In this document: positions 35,196-43,487 of the stretch, one piece after another | How the letters are laid out: each line of letters opens with the position of its first letter | Position numbering within the stretch: position 1 is the first letter of the stretch | Source: Hyphomicrobium_A sp044507625 | GTDB lineage: Bacteria > Pseudomonadota > Alphaproteobacteria > Rhizobiales > Hyphomicrobiaceae | Length of the DNA stretch: 64,000 bases | NCBI GenBank assembly: GCA_044507625.1 | Contig: JBIQJE010000004.1 | Coordinates: forward strand, 248,001 to 312,000 | Reading direction: 5' to 3' | The notes under the pieces: model-generated | Database searches by the model: none | What the model saw: the letters and a program-made list of their open reading frames with translations, nothing else | What the model was told of the DNA's origin: nothing | Position numbers and translations under genes: made by a program

Positions 35196-36572
35196 TCAGT
35201 CGCATGGCGGCGCGTCGTCGGCAAGCGCCCTCAGGTGCGCAAGCCTCATTGTGCGCATTTTCAAACCTGCGGCATCTAGCTCCCCCTGGGCGGGAAGGAC
35301 CGCTTCCCGGAAGCCGAGCTTCTGCGCCTCCTTCAGGCGCGGCCCCATGAGCGGGGTGGCATTGATGGCGCCTGAAAGCGAGACTTCGCCGAAGTGCACC
35401 CGGTGGCGGGGTATGGCGACGCCGGACAGGGAGGACACCAGCGCGGCGGCGGCGGCGAGATCGGCGGCGGGCTCGTTAATTCTGAGGCCTCCGGCGACAT
35501 TCAGGTAGACGTCCTGCCCGGCGAACGAGAGGCCGGCCCGGGCCTCCAGCACCGCCAGCAGCATGGAGAGCCGCCCCGAATCCCAGCCGACCACCGCGCG
35601 GCGGGGTGTACCGAGGGAGGAGGGGGCGACCAGCGCCTGGATCTCCACCAGAATGGGACGGGTGCCTTCGACGCCGGCAAAGACCGCCGCGCCGGGACTC
35701 GAAGCCGCGCGGTCGCCGAGGAACAGCTCGGATGGGTTGCTCACCTCCCGCAACCCTTCGCTCGCCATCTCGAAGACGCCGATCTCGTCGGTGGCCCCGA
35801 AGCGGTTCTTCACCGCGCGCAGGATGCGGAACGTGTGGCCGCGGTCCCCTTCGAAATACAACACGGTGTCGACCATGTGCTCGATCACCTTGGGGCCGGC
35901 GATCTGGCCATCCTTGGTGACGTGCCCCACGAGCAGGAGTGCGCTGCCGACCGTCTTGGCGTGGCGGATCAGAGCCTGGGCCGCGGCGCGCACCTGGCTC
36001 ACGGTGCCGGGCGCTGCCTCGATCGCCTCGGCCCAGAGGGTCTGGATGGAATCGATGACGATGAGGTCGGGCGGCGGGCCGGCCTCGAGGGTTGCGAGAA
36101 TGGTGGCGAGGGATGTCTCGCATGCGAGAGCGACGGGGGCGTCGTCGAGGCCGAGGCGGGCGGCCCTGAGGCGCACCTGCGCGGCGGCCTCTTCGCCCGA
36201 GAAATAAACCGCACGCCGGCCTGAACGCGCGAGCGCTGCGGCGAGCTGCAACAGCAACGTCGACTTTCCGATGCCGGGCTCGCCGCCGATGAGCAGAGCC
36301 GATCCGGGAACGATGCCGCCGCCCGTCACACGGTCCAGCTCACCGATGCCGGTCGAGAAGCGGGGCGCCTCCTGTGTCGACCCTTTGAGCCCTTCGAGAA
36401 CGATCACGCGGCCAGAGTTTCGGCGCCCCAGGCCGGTGCCCGGCGGCCCGGCGGCGTCGGCTTCCTCGGCGAGCGTGTTCCATTCTCCGCAGGCGGGACA
36501 CTTGCCCTGCCAGCGCGGCGAAGTCGAACCGCAGTTCTGGCATACGAAGATCGTCTTGCTGGGTTTGGCCAT
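35196..36572 (-). CDS. radA: DNA repair protein RadA (Sms)
   Basis: 458 residues. An N-terminal zinc finger has C11, C14, C25 and C28 (CQNCG...CPACG). The RecA-like ATPase follows with Walker A GGEPGIGKST at 95-104 and the RadA-specific KNRFG motif near 252. A Lon-like domain occupies about 350-455 (LNVAGGLRINEPAADLA). RadA promotes branch migration during recombinational repair. The start is three bases after the alr stop, so it is in one operon with alr. Confidence 0.96.
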   Translation of the reverse strand: MAKPSKTIFVCQNCGSTSPRWQGKCPACGEWNTLAEEADAAGPPGTGLGRRNSGRVIVLEGLKGSTQEAPRFSTGIGELDRVTGGGIVPGSALLIGGEPGIGKSTLLLQLAAALARSGRRAVYFSGEEAAAQVRLRAARLGLDDAPVALACETSLATILATLEAGPPPDLIVIDSIQTLWAEAIEAAPGTVSQVRAAAQALIRHAKTVGSALLLVGHVTKDGQIAGPKVIEHMVDTVLYFEGDRGHTFRILRAVKNRFGATDEIGVFEMASEGLREVSNPSELFLGDRAASSPGAAVFAGVEGTRPILVEIQALVAPSSLGTPRRAVVGWDSGRLSMLLAVLEARAGLSFAGQDVYLNVAGGLRINEPAADLAAAAALVSSLSGVAIPRHRVHFGEVSLSGAINATPLMGPRLKEAQKLGFREAVLPAQGELDAAGLKMRTMRLAHLRALADDAPPCD

Positions 36573-36575
36573 CGA

Positions 36576-37787
36576 TCAATCGCCGGCGTCGACGTAGTTG
36601 CGGTGGAATCGCGCTCCAAGACGCGTCAGCACCTCATAGCCGATACTGCCAGCACCGGAACCCACTGTTTCGAGCGGAAGGCCGGGGCCGACGAGGTCGA
36701 CGAAATCGCCACGCCCGGGAAGCGGCCCCTCGATCTCGGTGATATCGACGGTGACGAGGTCCATCGATACGCGGCCGACGATGGGCGCGAGCTGGCCGCG
36801 GATGGAAACCGCGCCTCCCGCCTCTCCGTTGCCGGCGCTCGCGTGGCGGAAGACGCCGTCCGCGTAGCCCGCGGCGATGGTGGCGATACGGCGCGGCGTG
36901 AGCGTGCGGTAGCTCGCCGAATAGCCAATGGTTCCCCCGGCCGGCACCTCGTGGACCTGGAGGATGCGAACCGAAACACGCACGACGGGGCCGACCGGCG
37001 TCGTGCGGTTGGGGCTCGCCTGGCCACCGTAGAGCGCATAGCCGGGCCGTACGAGATCGAAATGATAATCGCGCCCCAGCATCAGCCCGTCGGACGCCGC
37101 GAGGCTTGCGCGCGCCTTCGGCACCTTCGCCCGCAGGCGGCGGAAAGCTTCGAGCTGCGTGCGGTTCATGGGGTGACCCGCCTCGTCGGCACAGGCGAGG
37201 TGGCTCATGACGAGCGCGATATCGAGACGGCGCACAAGGCCGTCATCGGCGAGAAGGGAATCGAGTTCGGCCTCGCCGATGCCGAGGCGATGCAGGCCGG
37301 TATCGACATGCAACGCGGCCGGTGGAGCGGTGACGTCGCCGGTGGCGAGCGCTGCCCAGGATCGGGCTTCCTCGATGCCCGTCATCACCGGGCGCGCACC
37401 GATCGCGGCGATATCGGCAGCGGAGCCCGGAAGGATGCCGTCGAGCAGATAGATGGTGGCACCCGGAGTGTAGCCTTGCGCCTTGCGTGCCTCGTCGATG
37501 GTGGCGACGAAGAAGTTGCGGCAGCCGGCCCGATAGAGCGCTGGAATGATACGGGCGGCGCCGAGGCCGTACGCGTCCGCCTTCACGACGGCGGCACATC
37601 CCGCCGGGGCGACCCGCTGCGCCAGCGCGCGCCAGTTGGCGCGGATCTGGGGAAGATCGATGGTGATGACGCCGGTCGCGCACGCCGGGGCGTCCGGCTC
37701 GACATGGCGCAGATCCGCGGAAGACAACGCCGGGCCTGAGTCCCTGCGGTGAGGGGGAGCATCGCGGGGAGGATCTGATGGCGCCAT
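36576..37787 (-). CDS. alr: Alanine racemase
   Basis: 403 residues from the ATG at 37787, with an N-terminal extension of about 38 residues before the fold begins (ITIDLPQIRANW). The PLP lysine is K69 in VVKADAYGLG; the opposing catalytic tyrosine lies in TIGYSASY near residue 299. It converts L-Ala to D-Ala for peptidoglycan. The extension makes a later start possible (GTG near residue 40). It is the first gene of the run alr-radA, with cvpA-purF following 58 bases on. Confidence 0.94.
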   Translation of the reverse strand: MAPSDPPRDAPPHRRDSGPALSSADLRHVEPDAPACATGVITIDLPQIRANWRALAQRVAPAGCAAVVKADAYGLGAARIIPALYRAGCRNFFVATIDEARKAQGYTPGATIYLLDGILPGSAADIAAIGARPVMTGIEEARSWAALATGDVTAPPAALHVDTGLHRLGIGEAELDSLLADDGLVRRLDIALVMSHLACADEAGHPMNRTQLEAFRRLRAKVPKARASLAASDGLMLGRDYHFDLVRPGYALYGGQASPNRTTPVGPVVRVSVRILQVHEVPAGGTIGYSASYRTLTPRRIATIAAGYADGVFRHASAGNGEAGGAVSIRGQLAPIVGRVSMDLVTVDITEIEGPLPGRGDFVDLVGPGLPLETVGSGAGSIGYEVLTRLGARFHRNYVDAGD

Positions 37788-38074
37788 GGCGGTGCGCGCA
37801 TTCCTGTCGGACACGGGAATCCCCTGGAAGCCTCGAAGCTCGGTCAAAGCTTCTAACGCCGAATCCGGCCGCAAACGAGGCGTCCAGGCTGCAAATCATG
37901 GGCAAAAACAGCGCGGCGGTGGATCACCACACGGGGGCCGGGGCGCGATTAGGCCCCTGTTTACATCCGACATCCGATCATCGGCGTTCTGGGCCGAGAA
38001 TTCCGGGATCAGTTCCGGCGACGGGCGGGGATACGCGCTTGTTGCACGGCTGCGCAATGAGGGAATGGACTCCA

Positions 38075-38620
38075 ATGGCCGCTGTCAGCGCCATCAATTC
38101 GGCCCTGAGCCTGCTCCGCTCGGCAGCCAGCGCCAAGACGGCGGCGCCCACGGCCGTTCCGTCCATCGCTGCGCGCAGTACGAATGCGGCCGGGATCTTC
38201 GACGCGATCAAGGACGTCCTCTCCGGCGATCGGGATATCAAAGCGCAATACGATGCGTACTATCAAACCGCGCGCCAGATCCCGCTGATCCATGACGATA
38301 ACGCGCGCCACATCGCGCTCGTAGAAACGATCGGCGCGAACCGGGATGCATTCCCGCCCGGCGAATTTTCAATTCGCACGGTGCTGCCGAACGGCGCCTC
38401 GATCACCACCCGCATTCCCGCGGCCGGCGAAACCGGCGGTGGCTCTCAGGGGGCCTATCCCACGTCGGTGAAGGCGGCACTGCAGCAGGTGGCGGCGCCC
38501 GCAAGTCCGGCGAAACTCAATGCCATGGCGCGGATCGCCGAGGTGGTGGCGCTGAACGCGCGGGCGCTCGATGCCGCGCCGATCCAGCGGCTCGAGCAGA
38601 TCGCGAACACCGAATCCTGA
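38075..38620 (+). CDS. Hypothetical protein, Ala-rich
   Basis: 181 residues from the ATG at 38075 (an alternative ATG at 38057 adds six). It has a short helical N-terminus with Ala/Ser-rich sequence, a central polar region and a C-terminal helical part with many alanines; no signal peptide or TM was recognised. It sits alone between alr and dnaB on the opposite strand. A terminator on the minus strand follows directly. I recognise no family; the frame is longer upstream but that part has no start evidence. Confidence 0.55.
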   Translation: MAAVSAINSALSLLRSAASAKTAAPTAVPSIAARSTNAAGIFDAIKDVLSGDRDIKAQYDAYYQTARQIPLIHDDNARHIALVETIGANRDAFPPGEFSIRTVLPNGASITTRIPAAGETGGGSQGAYPTSVKAALQQVAAPASPAKLNAMARIAEVVALNARALDAAPIQRLEQIANTES

Positions 38621-38645
38621 CCGCCATTCTCCCCTCATTCCGCAA

Positions 38646-38676
38646 ACAAAAAGGCGGCCGGGCGATGCCGGCCGCC
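38646..38676 (-). terminator. Rho-independent terminator of dnaB
   Basis: A 9-bp stem (GGCGGCCGG at 38653-38661, CCGGCCGCC at 38668-38676) with a run of A on its left, which becomes a T run on the minus strand. It lies 44 bases past the dnaB stop. Confidence 0.85.
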
Positions 38677-38719
38677 GAGTTGCTCTGACGGGATTTGAAT
38701 AGTCGCCGCTGGCGTTGCC

Positions 38720-40234
38720 TCAGCGCTCGTAGCCAACCGATTGATATTCGCGCGCAAGATTGCCGAAGCGGGTGAGGTGGCTTTCGAACGCGAGCTCCAC
38801 CGTGCCGACGGGACCGTGGCGCTGCTTGCCGATAATCACCTCGGCCTTGCCGGACACCTGCTGCATCTTCGTCATCCAGTCGGCAAACTCCGGAGTGCCT
38901 TCGGAAGGCTTCGTGCGCTCTACGTAGTACTCCTCTCGGAACACGAACATCACGACGTCGGCATCCTGCTCGATCGAGCCCGATTCTCTGAGGTCGGAAA
39001 GTTGCGGGCGCTTGTCGTCGCGCTGCTCGACCTGACGGGAGAGCTGGGAGAGCGCGATGATCGGAACGTTCAGCTCTTTCGCCAGCGCCTTGAGGCCCGT
39101 GGTGATCTCCGTGATCTCCTGCACGCGGTTGTCGCCGCGCTTCGAAGAGCCGGTGAGCAGCTGCAGGTAGTCGACGATCAGGAGATCGAGACCCTTCTGG
39201 CGCTTCAGCTTACGGGCGCGCGCGGCGAGCTGGGCTATCGAGATGCCGCCGGTCTGATCGATGTAGAGCGGGCTTTCGCTCATCACGCGGCTCACTTCGA
39301 CGAGCTTGCGGAACTCGTCCTCGTTGATCATGCCGCGGCGGATCTTCTCCGAGCCCACCTCTGCCTGCTCCGACAGAATACGCGTTGCGAGCTGTTCGGC
39401 CGACATTTCGAGCGAGAAGAAGCCGACGATGCCGCCGTCGACGGACTTCATGGTGCCGTCCGGCTGCTGCTCCGACCTGTGCGCCTTGGCGACGTTGTAG
39501 GCGATGTTGGTTGCGAGCGCCGTTTTGCCCATGGAAGGGCGACCCGCCAGGATGATGAGGTCGGACGACTGCAGGCCGCCGAGCTTGTTGTCGAGGTCCA
39601 GAAGGCCGGTGGAAAGCCCGGAGAGGTGACCGGCGCGCTGGTAGGCAGCGCCCGCCATCTCGATGGCCGTCGTGAGCGCGGAACCGAACGAGAGGAAGCC
39701 CGAGCCATACTTGCGCTGCTCGGCGAGGTCGTAGAGGCGCGTTTCCGATTCCTCGATCTGCTTCTGCGGGGGCAGATCGACGGGGCTATCGTACGCCGCG
39801 TTGACCATGTCCTCGCCGATGATGATCAGCGCCCGGCGCGTGGCGAGGTCGTAAACCGTGCGGCCGTAGTCCTCAGCGTTGATGATCGTCGTCGCGTTGG
39901 CGGCGAGCGTGCCGAGATACTGCGGCACGGTGAGCGTCGGGGAGATCGGCTGCGCCGATTCGAAGAACGTGCGCAGCGTGATCGGAGTCGCCTGCTTGCC
40001 CGCGTGGATCAGCTTGCCCGCGGTCTCGTAGATCTGCTGGTGCAGCGGATCATAGAAATGCTGGGGGTCGAGGAAGCCCGAGACGCGGTCCATCGCCTCG
40101 TTGTTGACGAGGATGGCGCCGAGCAGCGCCTGTTCCGCCTCGAGGTTGTGGGGGGCCTGGCGGAAGGGGAGGGAATCGTCGGGAACGCCGAGGGCGGCGA
40201 TCCGATCGGAGATCTGGAGAGCGTTCTGTGCCAT
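38720..40234 (-). CDS. dnaB: Replicative DNA helicase DnaB
   Basis: 504 residues. The N-terminal domain (LEAEQALLGAIL near residue 31) is followed by the RecA-like motor with Walker A GRPSMGKTAL at 231-240, Walker B LLIVDYLQLL and the arginine-finger region. There is no intein. It unwinds DNA ahead of the replication fork and binds DnaG primase. It is the last gene of the run rpsF-rpsR-DUF2232-rplI-dnaB, with a strong hairpin between rplI and dnaB. Confidence 0.97.
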   Translation of the reverse strand: MAQNALQISDRIAALGVPDDSLPFRQAPHNLEAEQALLGAILVNNEAMDRVSGFLDPQHFYDPLHQQIYETAGKLIHAGKQATPITLRTFFESAQPISPTLTVPQYLGTLAANATTIINAEDYGRTVYDLATRRALIIIGEDMVNAAYDSPVDLPPQKQIEESETRLYDLAEQRKYGSGFLSFGSALTTAIEMAGAAYQRAGHLSGLSTGLLDLDNKLGGLQSSDLIILAGRPSMGKTALATNIAYNVAKAHRSEQQPDGTMKSVDGGIVGFFSLEMSAEQLATRILSEQAEVGSEKIRRGMINEDEFRKLVEVSRVMSESPLYIDQTGGISIAQLAARARKLKRQKGLDLLIVDYLQLLTGSSKRGDNRVQEITEITTGLKALAKELNVPIIALSQLSRQVEQRDDKRPQLSDLRESGSIEQDADVVMFVFREEYYVERTKPSEGTPEFADWMTKMQQVSGKAEVIIGKQRHGPVGTVELAFESHLTRFGNLAREYQSVGYER

Positions 40235-40284
40235 GGCCCGACGGTATCCGATTCAATCGGCTCGCCGTCGAGCGGAGCGCAAGG

Positions 40285-40313
40285 CCCGTCCCCGCTATCA
40301 ACACGGGGACGGG
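40285..40313. other. Strong hairpin between rplI and dnaB
   Basis: 10-bp stem CCCGTCCCCG (40285-40294) / CGGGGACGGG (40304-40313) with a 9-base loop. No T run follows on the minus strand, so it may slow polymerase, protect the rplI mRNA end or attenuate expression of dnaB. Confidence 0.6.
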
Positions 40314-40346
40314 ATTTCGCTTGCGAGGTGCGAATCAGCCGATCGC

Positions 40347-40934
40347 TTACTCGGCCTGCTGTTCCGCGTCGCCTTCCTCGGCGTGGGCGCCCTCTTCGAA
40401 CACCTCGTCGGGGTTGAAGGTCTCGAGCTCGATCTTCTCGTCCTTGACCACGGTAACGTCCTCGCCGCGGGCCTGGCGGTCGGCTTCATCCTCGGAGCGG
40501 GCAACGTTCAGCGAAACGGTGACGATCACTTCCGGATGGAGCGCAACGCGCACCGGGTGGAGGCCCAGGGTCTTGATCGGACGCTCGAGGATGACCTGGC
40601 GGCGGTCGATGGTGAAGCCGCCCTCGGTGACGACCTCGGCGATGTCGCGCGTGGCGACCGAGCCGTAGAGCTGGCCGGTGTCGCCCGCCGAGCGGATGGC
40701 GACGAAGATCTTCTTGTCGAGCTTCTCGGCAACGGCCTCGGCTTCCTTCTTCAGCTCGAGGTTGTTGGCTTCGAGCTGCGCGCGCTGGGATTCGAAATGC
40801 TTGCGGTTGTCTTCCGTGGCGCGCAGGGCCTTCTTCTGCGGCAGGAGGAAGTTGCGGGCATAGCCGTCCTTGACGTTGACGACATCGCCCATCTGGCCGA
40901 GGCGGCCGATGCGCTGGAGCAGAATGACCTGCAT
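40347..40934 (-). CDS. rplI: 50S ribosomal protein bL9
   Basis: 195 residues. The N-terminal domain starts MQVILLQRIGRLGQMGDVVNVKDGYARNFLLP, a bL9 signature, followed by the long connecting helix (about 42-75, ATEDNRKHFESQRAQLEAN) and the C-terminal domain to about 150. An acidic tail (EEGAHAEEGDAEQQAE) extends past the E. coli end of 149 residues. bL9 projects from the L1 stalk and limits frameshifting. In the same run as rpsF and rpsR. Confidence 0.96.
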   Translation of the reverse strand: MQVILLQRIGRLGQMGDVVNVKDGYARNFLLPQKKALRATEDNRKHFESQRAQLEANNLELKKEAEAVAEKLDKKIFVAIRSAGDTGQLYGSVATRDIAEVVTEGGFTIDRRQVILERPIKTLGLHPVRVALHPEVIVTVSLNVARSEDEADRQARGEDVTVVKDEKIELETFNPDEVFEEGAHAEEGDAEQQAE

Positions 40935-40993
40935 GTGAGTAACTCCTTCTGGCTTTCTGTCTGTGTGTTGAGTTCTTCAGGTTCGCCGGCGCT

Positions 40994-41953
40994 TCAATTC
41001 GCTGGCGGTTTGTCGGGCGGCGGGGCGTTGCGGCGCATCGGCCAGATCGCCTCGGCAAGTCCGAGAAGGGCGATCGCCAGGGAGGCGATCGAATTCATGA
41101 CGAAGAGCGCGGTGTAGAGCCCCCAGAGGGCGAACGGCCGCCAGGGCTTGCCGCGCGTTACGTAGTGCATGACCGCGAGGCCGAGCAGCACATAGGCAAC
41201 GAACAGCGGCCCGGCGAAGCTGCGCGCGACGAGGCCCGGGATGTCGACGAGGAACGATGCTGCAGTTGCGCCGGCCAGCAGTAGCGGCGTCATCGGCGGG
41301 TATTCGATCGCGGCGAGATCCGGCCAGGGCCGCATCAGCCGCCCCGAGGCGAGGGTGATGCGTCCCGCCAGCCAGAAATTGAAAAGCAGGCTGCACATGC
41401 TGGAGATCGCCGAAGCCGCCGGCAGCAGGGCGATCACCAGGGTCGTGGCCTCGTCGATCTCTGCTGGGCCGAGCGCTGGCGCATCCGGCATCTTGGCCAG
41501 CTCGGTATCGACGAAGGCCTGCAGCATCTCGCGCATCGTGGCACGCAGCGTCTCCATATCGCCGCCGAGCAGGACGAGCGTCGCGGCGGAGAGCGCGCCG
41601 GCGAGCAGCGCGGCGGCAATGATCAGCCGGCCGGCGGGATACCATTCGATAGCCCCGTCGGGGCTCTCGCGGTTGAGGCTGGCGAGGTGCACGAGAACGA
41701 TGACGGGAAACGCCTGGCTGACGGCGAAGACCGCAGCGGCGAGGGGGCTGCCCGCGACGAGCACCAGGCCGGTGCCGGCAACACCGGCAATGAGGGCGGC
41801 GAAGGGTCCAAGGCCGAGGCCCGCAAGAAACAGCGGCAGTGCCGTCAGCAGGAACAGGACCATGCGAATCAGCAGCGGTCCCGTGGTCGCCGAGGCGAAC
41901 ACGACCGCCGAGATGAGCCCGGCTCCCAGCGCTATGAGCAAGCGGTAGTTCAA
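40994..41953 (-). CDS. DUF2232 membrane protein
   Basis: 319 residues with eight or so hydrophobic segments (for example LNYRLLIALGAGLISAVVF, LFLLTALPLFLAGLGLG, LIIAAALLAGALSAATLVLLGG). The start is taken at a TTG at 41953 with GGGACAG upstream; no suitable ATG is present, so the N-terminus is uncertain. DUF2232 proteins occur in this place (between rpsR and rplI) in many bacteria; a link to YybS-like membrane proteins has been noted. The function is unknown. Confidence 0.8.
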   Translation of the reverse strand: MNYRLLIALGAGLISAVVFASATTGPLLIRMVLFLLTALPLFLAGLGLGPFAALIAGVAGTGLVLVAGSPLAAAVFAVSQAFPVIVLVHLASLNRESPDGAIEWYPAGRLIIAAALLAGALSAATLVLLGGDMETLRATMREMLQAFVDTELAKMPDAPALGPAEIDEATTLVIALLPAASAISSMCSLLFNFWLAGRITLASGRLMRPWPDLAAIEYPPMTPLLLAGATAASFLVDIPGLVARSFAGPLFVAYVLLGLAVMHYVTRGKPWRPFALWGLYTALFVMNSIASLAIALLGLAEAIWPMRRNAPPPDKPPAN

Positions 41954-42056
41954 GACAGCTGTCCCGCGGTTCGCGCGGTTAGAGACGGAGCGCTCGATGC
42001 CCTGGTCGTCCCAACCTCGTGCAGGGCCCCAGCGGCCGCGCACTTATTTTGGAAAT

Positions 42057-42087
42057 CCGGCGCCGGCCGTTCGAGGGCCGGCGCCGG
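42057..42087. other. Strong hairpin after rpsR
   Basis: 12-bp stem CCGGCGCCGGCC (42057-42068) / GGCCGGCGCCGG (42076-42087) with loop GTTCGAG, 9 bases after the rpsR stop on the minus strand. It is followed by ATTTCCAAAA rather than a T run. It probably ends or attenuates most rpsF-rpsR transcripts before the DUF2232 gene. Confidence 0.6.
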
Positions 42088-42096
42088 GTCGCGATC

Positions 42097-42348
42097 TTAC
42101 TTCAGTACGTACGGCAGCAGACCCAGGAAGCGGGCGCGCTTGATGGCACGGGCCAGCTCGCGCTGCTTCTTGGCGGAAACGGCCGTGATGCGGCTCGGCA
42201 CGATCTTGCCGCGCTCGGAGACGTAGCGGCCCAGAAGGCGCACGTCCTTGTAGTCGATCTTCGGCGCATGCTGACCGGAGAACGGGCAGGTCTTGCGACG
42301 GCGGTGGAACGGCCGGCGCGGTGCGCCGGAAGATGCAGCCTCGGCCAT
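42097..42348 (-). CDS. rpsR: 30S ribosomal protein bS18
   Basis: 83 residues with the family signature KIDYKDVRLLGRYVSERGKIVPSR (from about residue 30) and the basic AIKRARFLGLLPYV at the end. It binds bS6 and 16S rRNA in the platform. It starts three bases after the rpsF stop, so the two partners are made together. Confidence 0.97.
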   Translation of the reverse strand: MAEAASSGAPRRPFHRRRKTCPFSGQHAPKIDYKDVRLLGRYVSERGKIVPSRITAVSAKKQRELARAIKRARFLGLLPYVLK

Positions 42349-42351
42349 GGA

Positions 42352-42924
42352 TTATTCCTCCGAACCGGTAGAGCCGCCCTCGCGGGGCGGGCGGGGAGCA
42401 CGATCGCCATCGCGCGGGGGACGGTCGCCATCGCGCGGAGGACGGGGCCGGAAGGTGGGGCCTTCGCGGTCGCCGCCGCGGAATCCGCCGCCACCGCCAC
42501 CACGGCGATCATCGCCGCCGCGGAAGCCGCCACCGCCGCCGCGGAAGCCACCGCCGCCGCGGCCACCGAAGCCGCCGCGATCACGGTCGCGGTCGTCGCG
42601 GTCGCTCTTGCGCATCATGACCGACGGCTCGGTCTCGTGCTCTTCCACCTTCACGGTGAGGAAGCGCAGGATCTCGGTCGAGAGGCCCATGCGGCGCTCC
42701 ATCTCGGCGACAGCGGCCGGCGGAGCATCGATGTTGAGGAGCGAAAAGTGGGCCTTGCGGCTCTTCTTGATCTTGTACGCGAGGCCCTTGACGCCCCAGT
42801 ACTCGGACTTGGTGACCTTGCCGCCACCCTGCTCGATGAGATCGGTGAATTCTTTCGTGAGCGCCTCGACCTGTGCGTTCGAGACGTCCTGGCGTGCCAG
42901 GAAGACATGCTCGTAGAGAGCCAT
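42352..42924 (-). CDS. rpsF: 30S ribosomal protein bS6 with long Gly/Arg/Asp tail
   Basis: 190 residues from the ATG at 42924. The bS6 fold covers about residues 1-100 (YEHVFLARQDVSNAQVEALT, then EYWGVKGLAYKIKKSRKAHF). The remaining 85-90 residues are low complexity: repeated DRD/RGG, GGGGGFRGG and PRDGDRPPRDGD blocks. Extended bS6 tails are known in alphaproteobacteria, and RGG-type repeats bind RNA. A sigma-70-like promoter lies upstream and the leader can form several hairpins; in other bacteria the S6:S18 complex binds its own mRNA leader. Confidence 0.95.
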   Translation of the reverse strand: MALYEHVFLARQDVSNAQVEALTKEFTDLIEQGGGKVTKSEYWGVKGLAYKIKKSRKAHFSLLNIDAPPAAVAEMERRMGLSTEILRFLTVKVEEHETEPSVMMRKSDRDDRDRDRGGFGGRGGGGFRGGGGGFRGGDDRRGGGGGGFRGGDREGPTFRPRPPRDGDRPPRDGDRAPRPPREGGSTGSEE

Positions 42925-43103
42925 GCTGATGGCCTTTCCTGCTGTTGTGCTGCCCCGGCGCAAAGCCCCTTATGGACCTGGAAAGGCCCAAGCAGGTCAC
43001 CCATGAGAGCGAAGACACCGGGAACCGGACCGTTTCAGGTCCTGCCGCCGGGGAATAACCCCGAGCGCGGCTCCCCGTTCAGCCTCCAGCCGAAGCGAGC
43101 AAG
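42925..43103 (-). promoter_or_regulatory. Structured rpsF mRNA leader (candidate S6:S18 regulatory leader)
   Basis: About 180 bases between the promoter and the rpsF start hold three short hairpins on the minus strand: CGGGG/CCCCG around a TTATT loop (43049-43063), GGACC/GGTCC (43027-43042) and GACCTG/CAGGTC (42975-42998). Autogenous control by S6:S18 is known in other bacteria; I cannot show that the conserved binding element is present. Confidence 0.35.
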
Positions 43104-43109
43104 GGGCGC

Positions 43110-43137
43110 TTTATAGCGGATTATCGCGGTGCGGCAA
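43110..43137 (-). promoter_or_regulatory. Sigma-70 type promoter of rpsF
   Basis: TTGCCG (43132-43137) and TATAAA (43110-43115) with a 16-base spacer on the minus strand. It starts the ribosomal protein run, leaving a leader of about 180 bases. Confidence 0.55.
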
Positions 43138-43251
43138 GGGCCCAAACGCGGTCGGCGCTGGATGGCGGAGACGCGGCCGGGCGCCAGCCGCTCACAGGAG
43201 CCCGAGAGCGACCCGATGGAAGCTGTTGCAACCCAGGCAGCACGTGGTTCG

Positions 43252-43431
43252 CTAGCCGTCGCGCCCGGCCCAGCGCCGATTGGGGCGGCGACGCTGCGCC
43301 ACGTCCCGTTCCAGGAGGCGCCGGAGAGCGCGCTCGATGTCGGGCTGCGGCTCCGGGACATCTTTTTCCAGCTGGGACTTGAGATGCTTACCGATGACCC
43401 GGAGCACATCTCGCTGTTTTTGGTTCGCCAT
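43252..43431 (-). CDS. Small 59-residue basic helical protein, EcfG-controlled
   Basis: 59 residues starting MANQKQRDVLRVIGKHLKS and ending in an Arg-rich tail (RRRPNRRWAGRDG). The central part alternates charged and hydrophobic residues, giving an amphipathic helix, a PEPQPD turn and a second helix (IERALRRLLERD). The layout vaguely recalls small anti-sigma factors such as NepR, but no clear NepR motif is present. The ATG at 43431 lies about 24 bases after the expected start of a transcript from the EcfG-type promoter at 43463-43487; the ribosome-binding site is weak. It lies upstream of rpsF on the same strand, with the rpsF promoter between. The match of frame and promoter argues that it is real. 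Confidence 0.55.
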   Translation of the reverse strand: MANQKQRDVLRVIGKHLKSQLEKDVPEPQPDIERALRRLLERDVAQRRRPNRRWAGRDG

Positions 43432-43462
43432 ATCGTGTATTTGCCCGCCAATCGAGATTGTG

Positions 43463-43487
43463 AACGGGCACGGGGGCCTGACGTTCC
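43463..43487 (-). promoter_or_regulatory. EcfG-type general stress promoter
   Basis: On the minus strand GGAAC (43483-43487) and CGTT (43463-43466) are 16 bases apart, matching GGAAC-N16/17-CGTT. The transcript would start near 43455, about 24 bases before the 59-residue ORF. Confidence 0.6.

Noticed and set aside
38741..40417. 558-codon plus-strand frame opposite dnaB
   Set aside because: Antisense shadow of dnaB; no domain or start signal.
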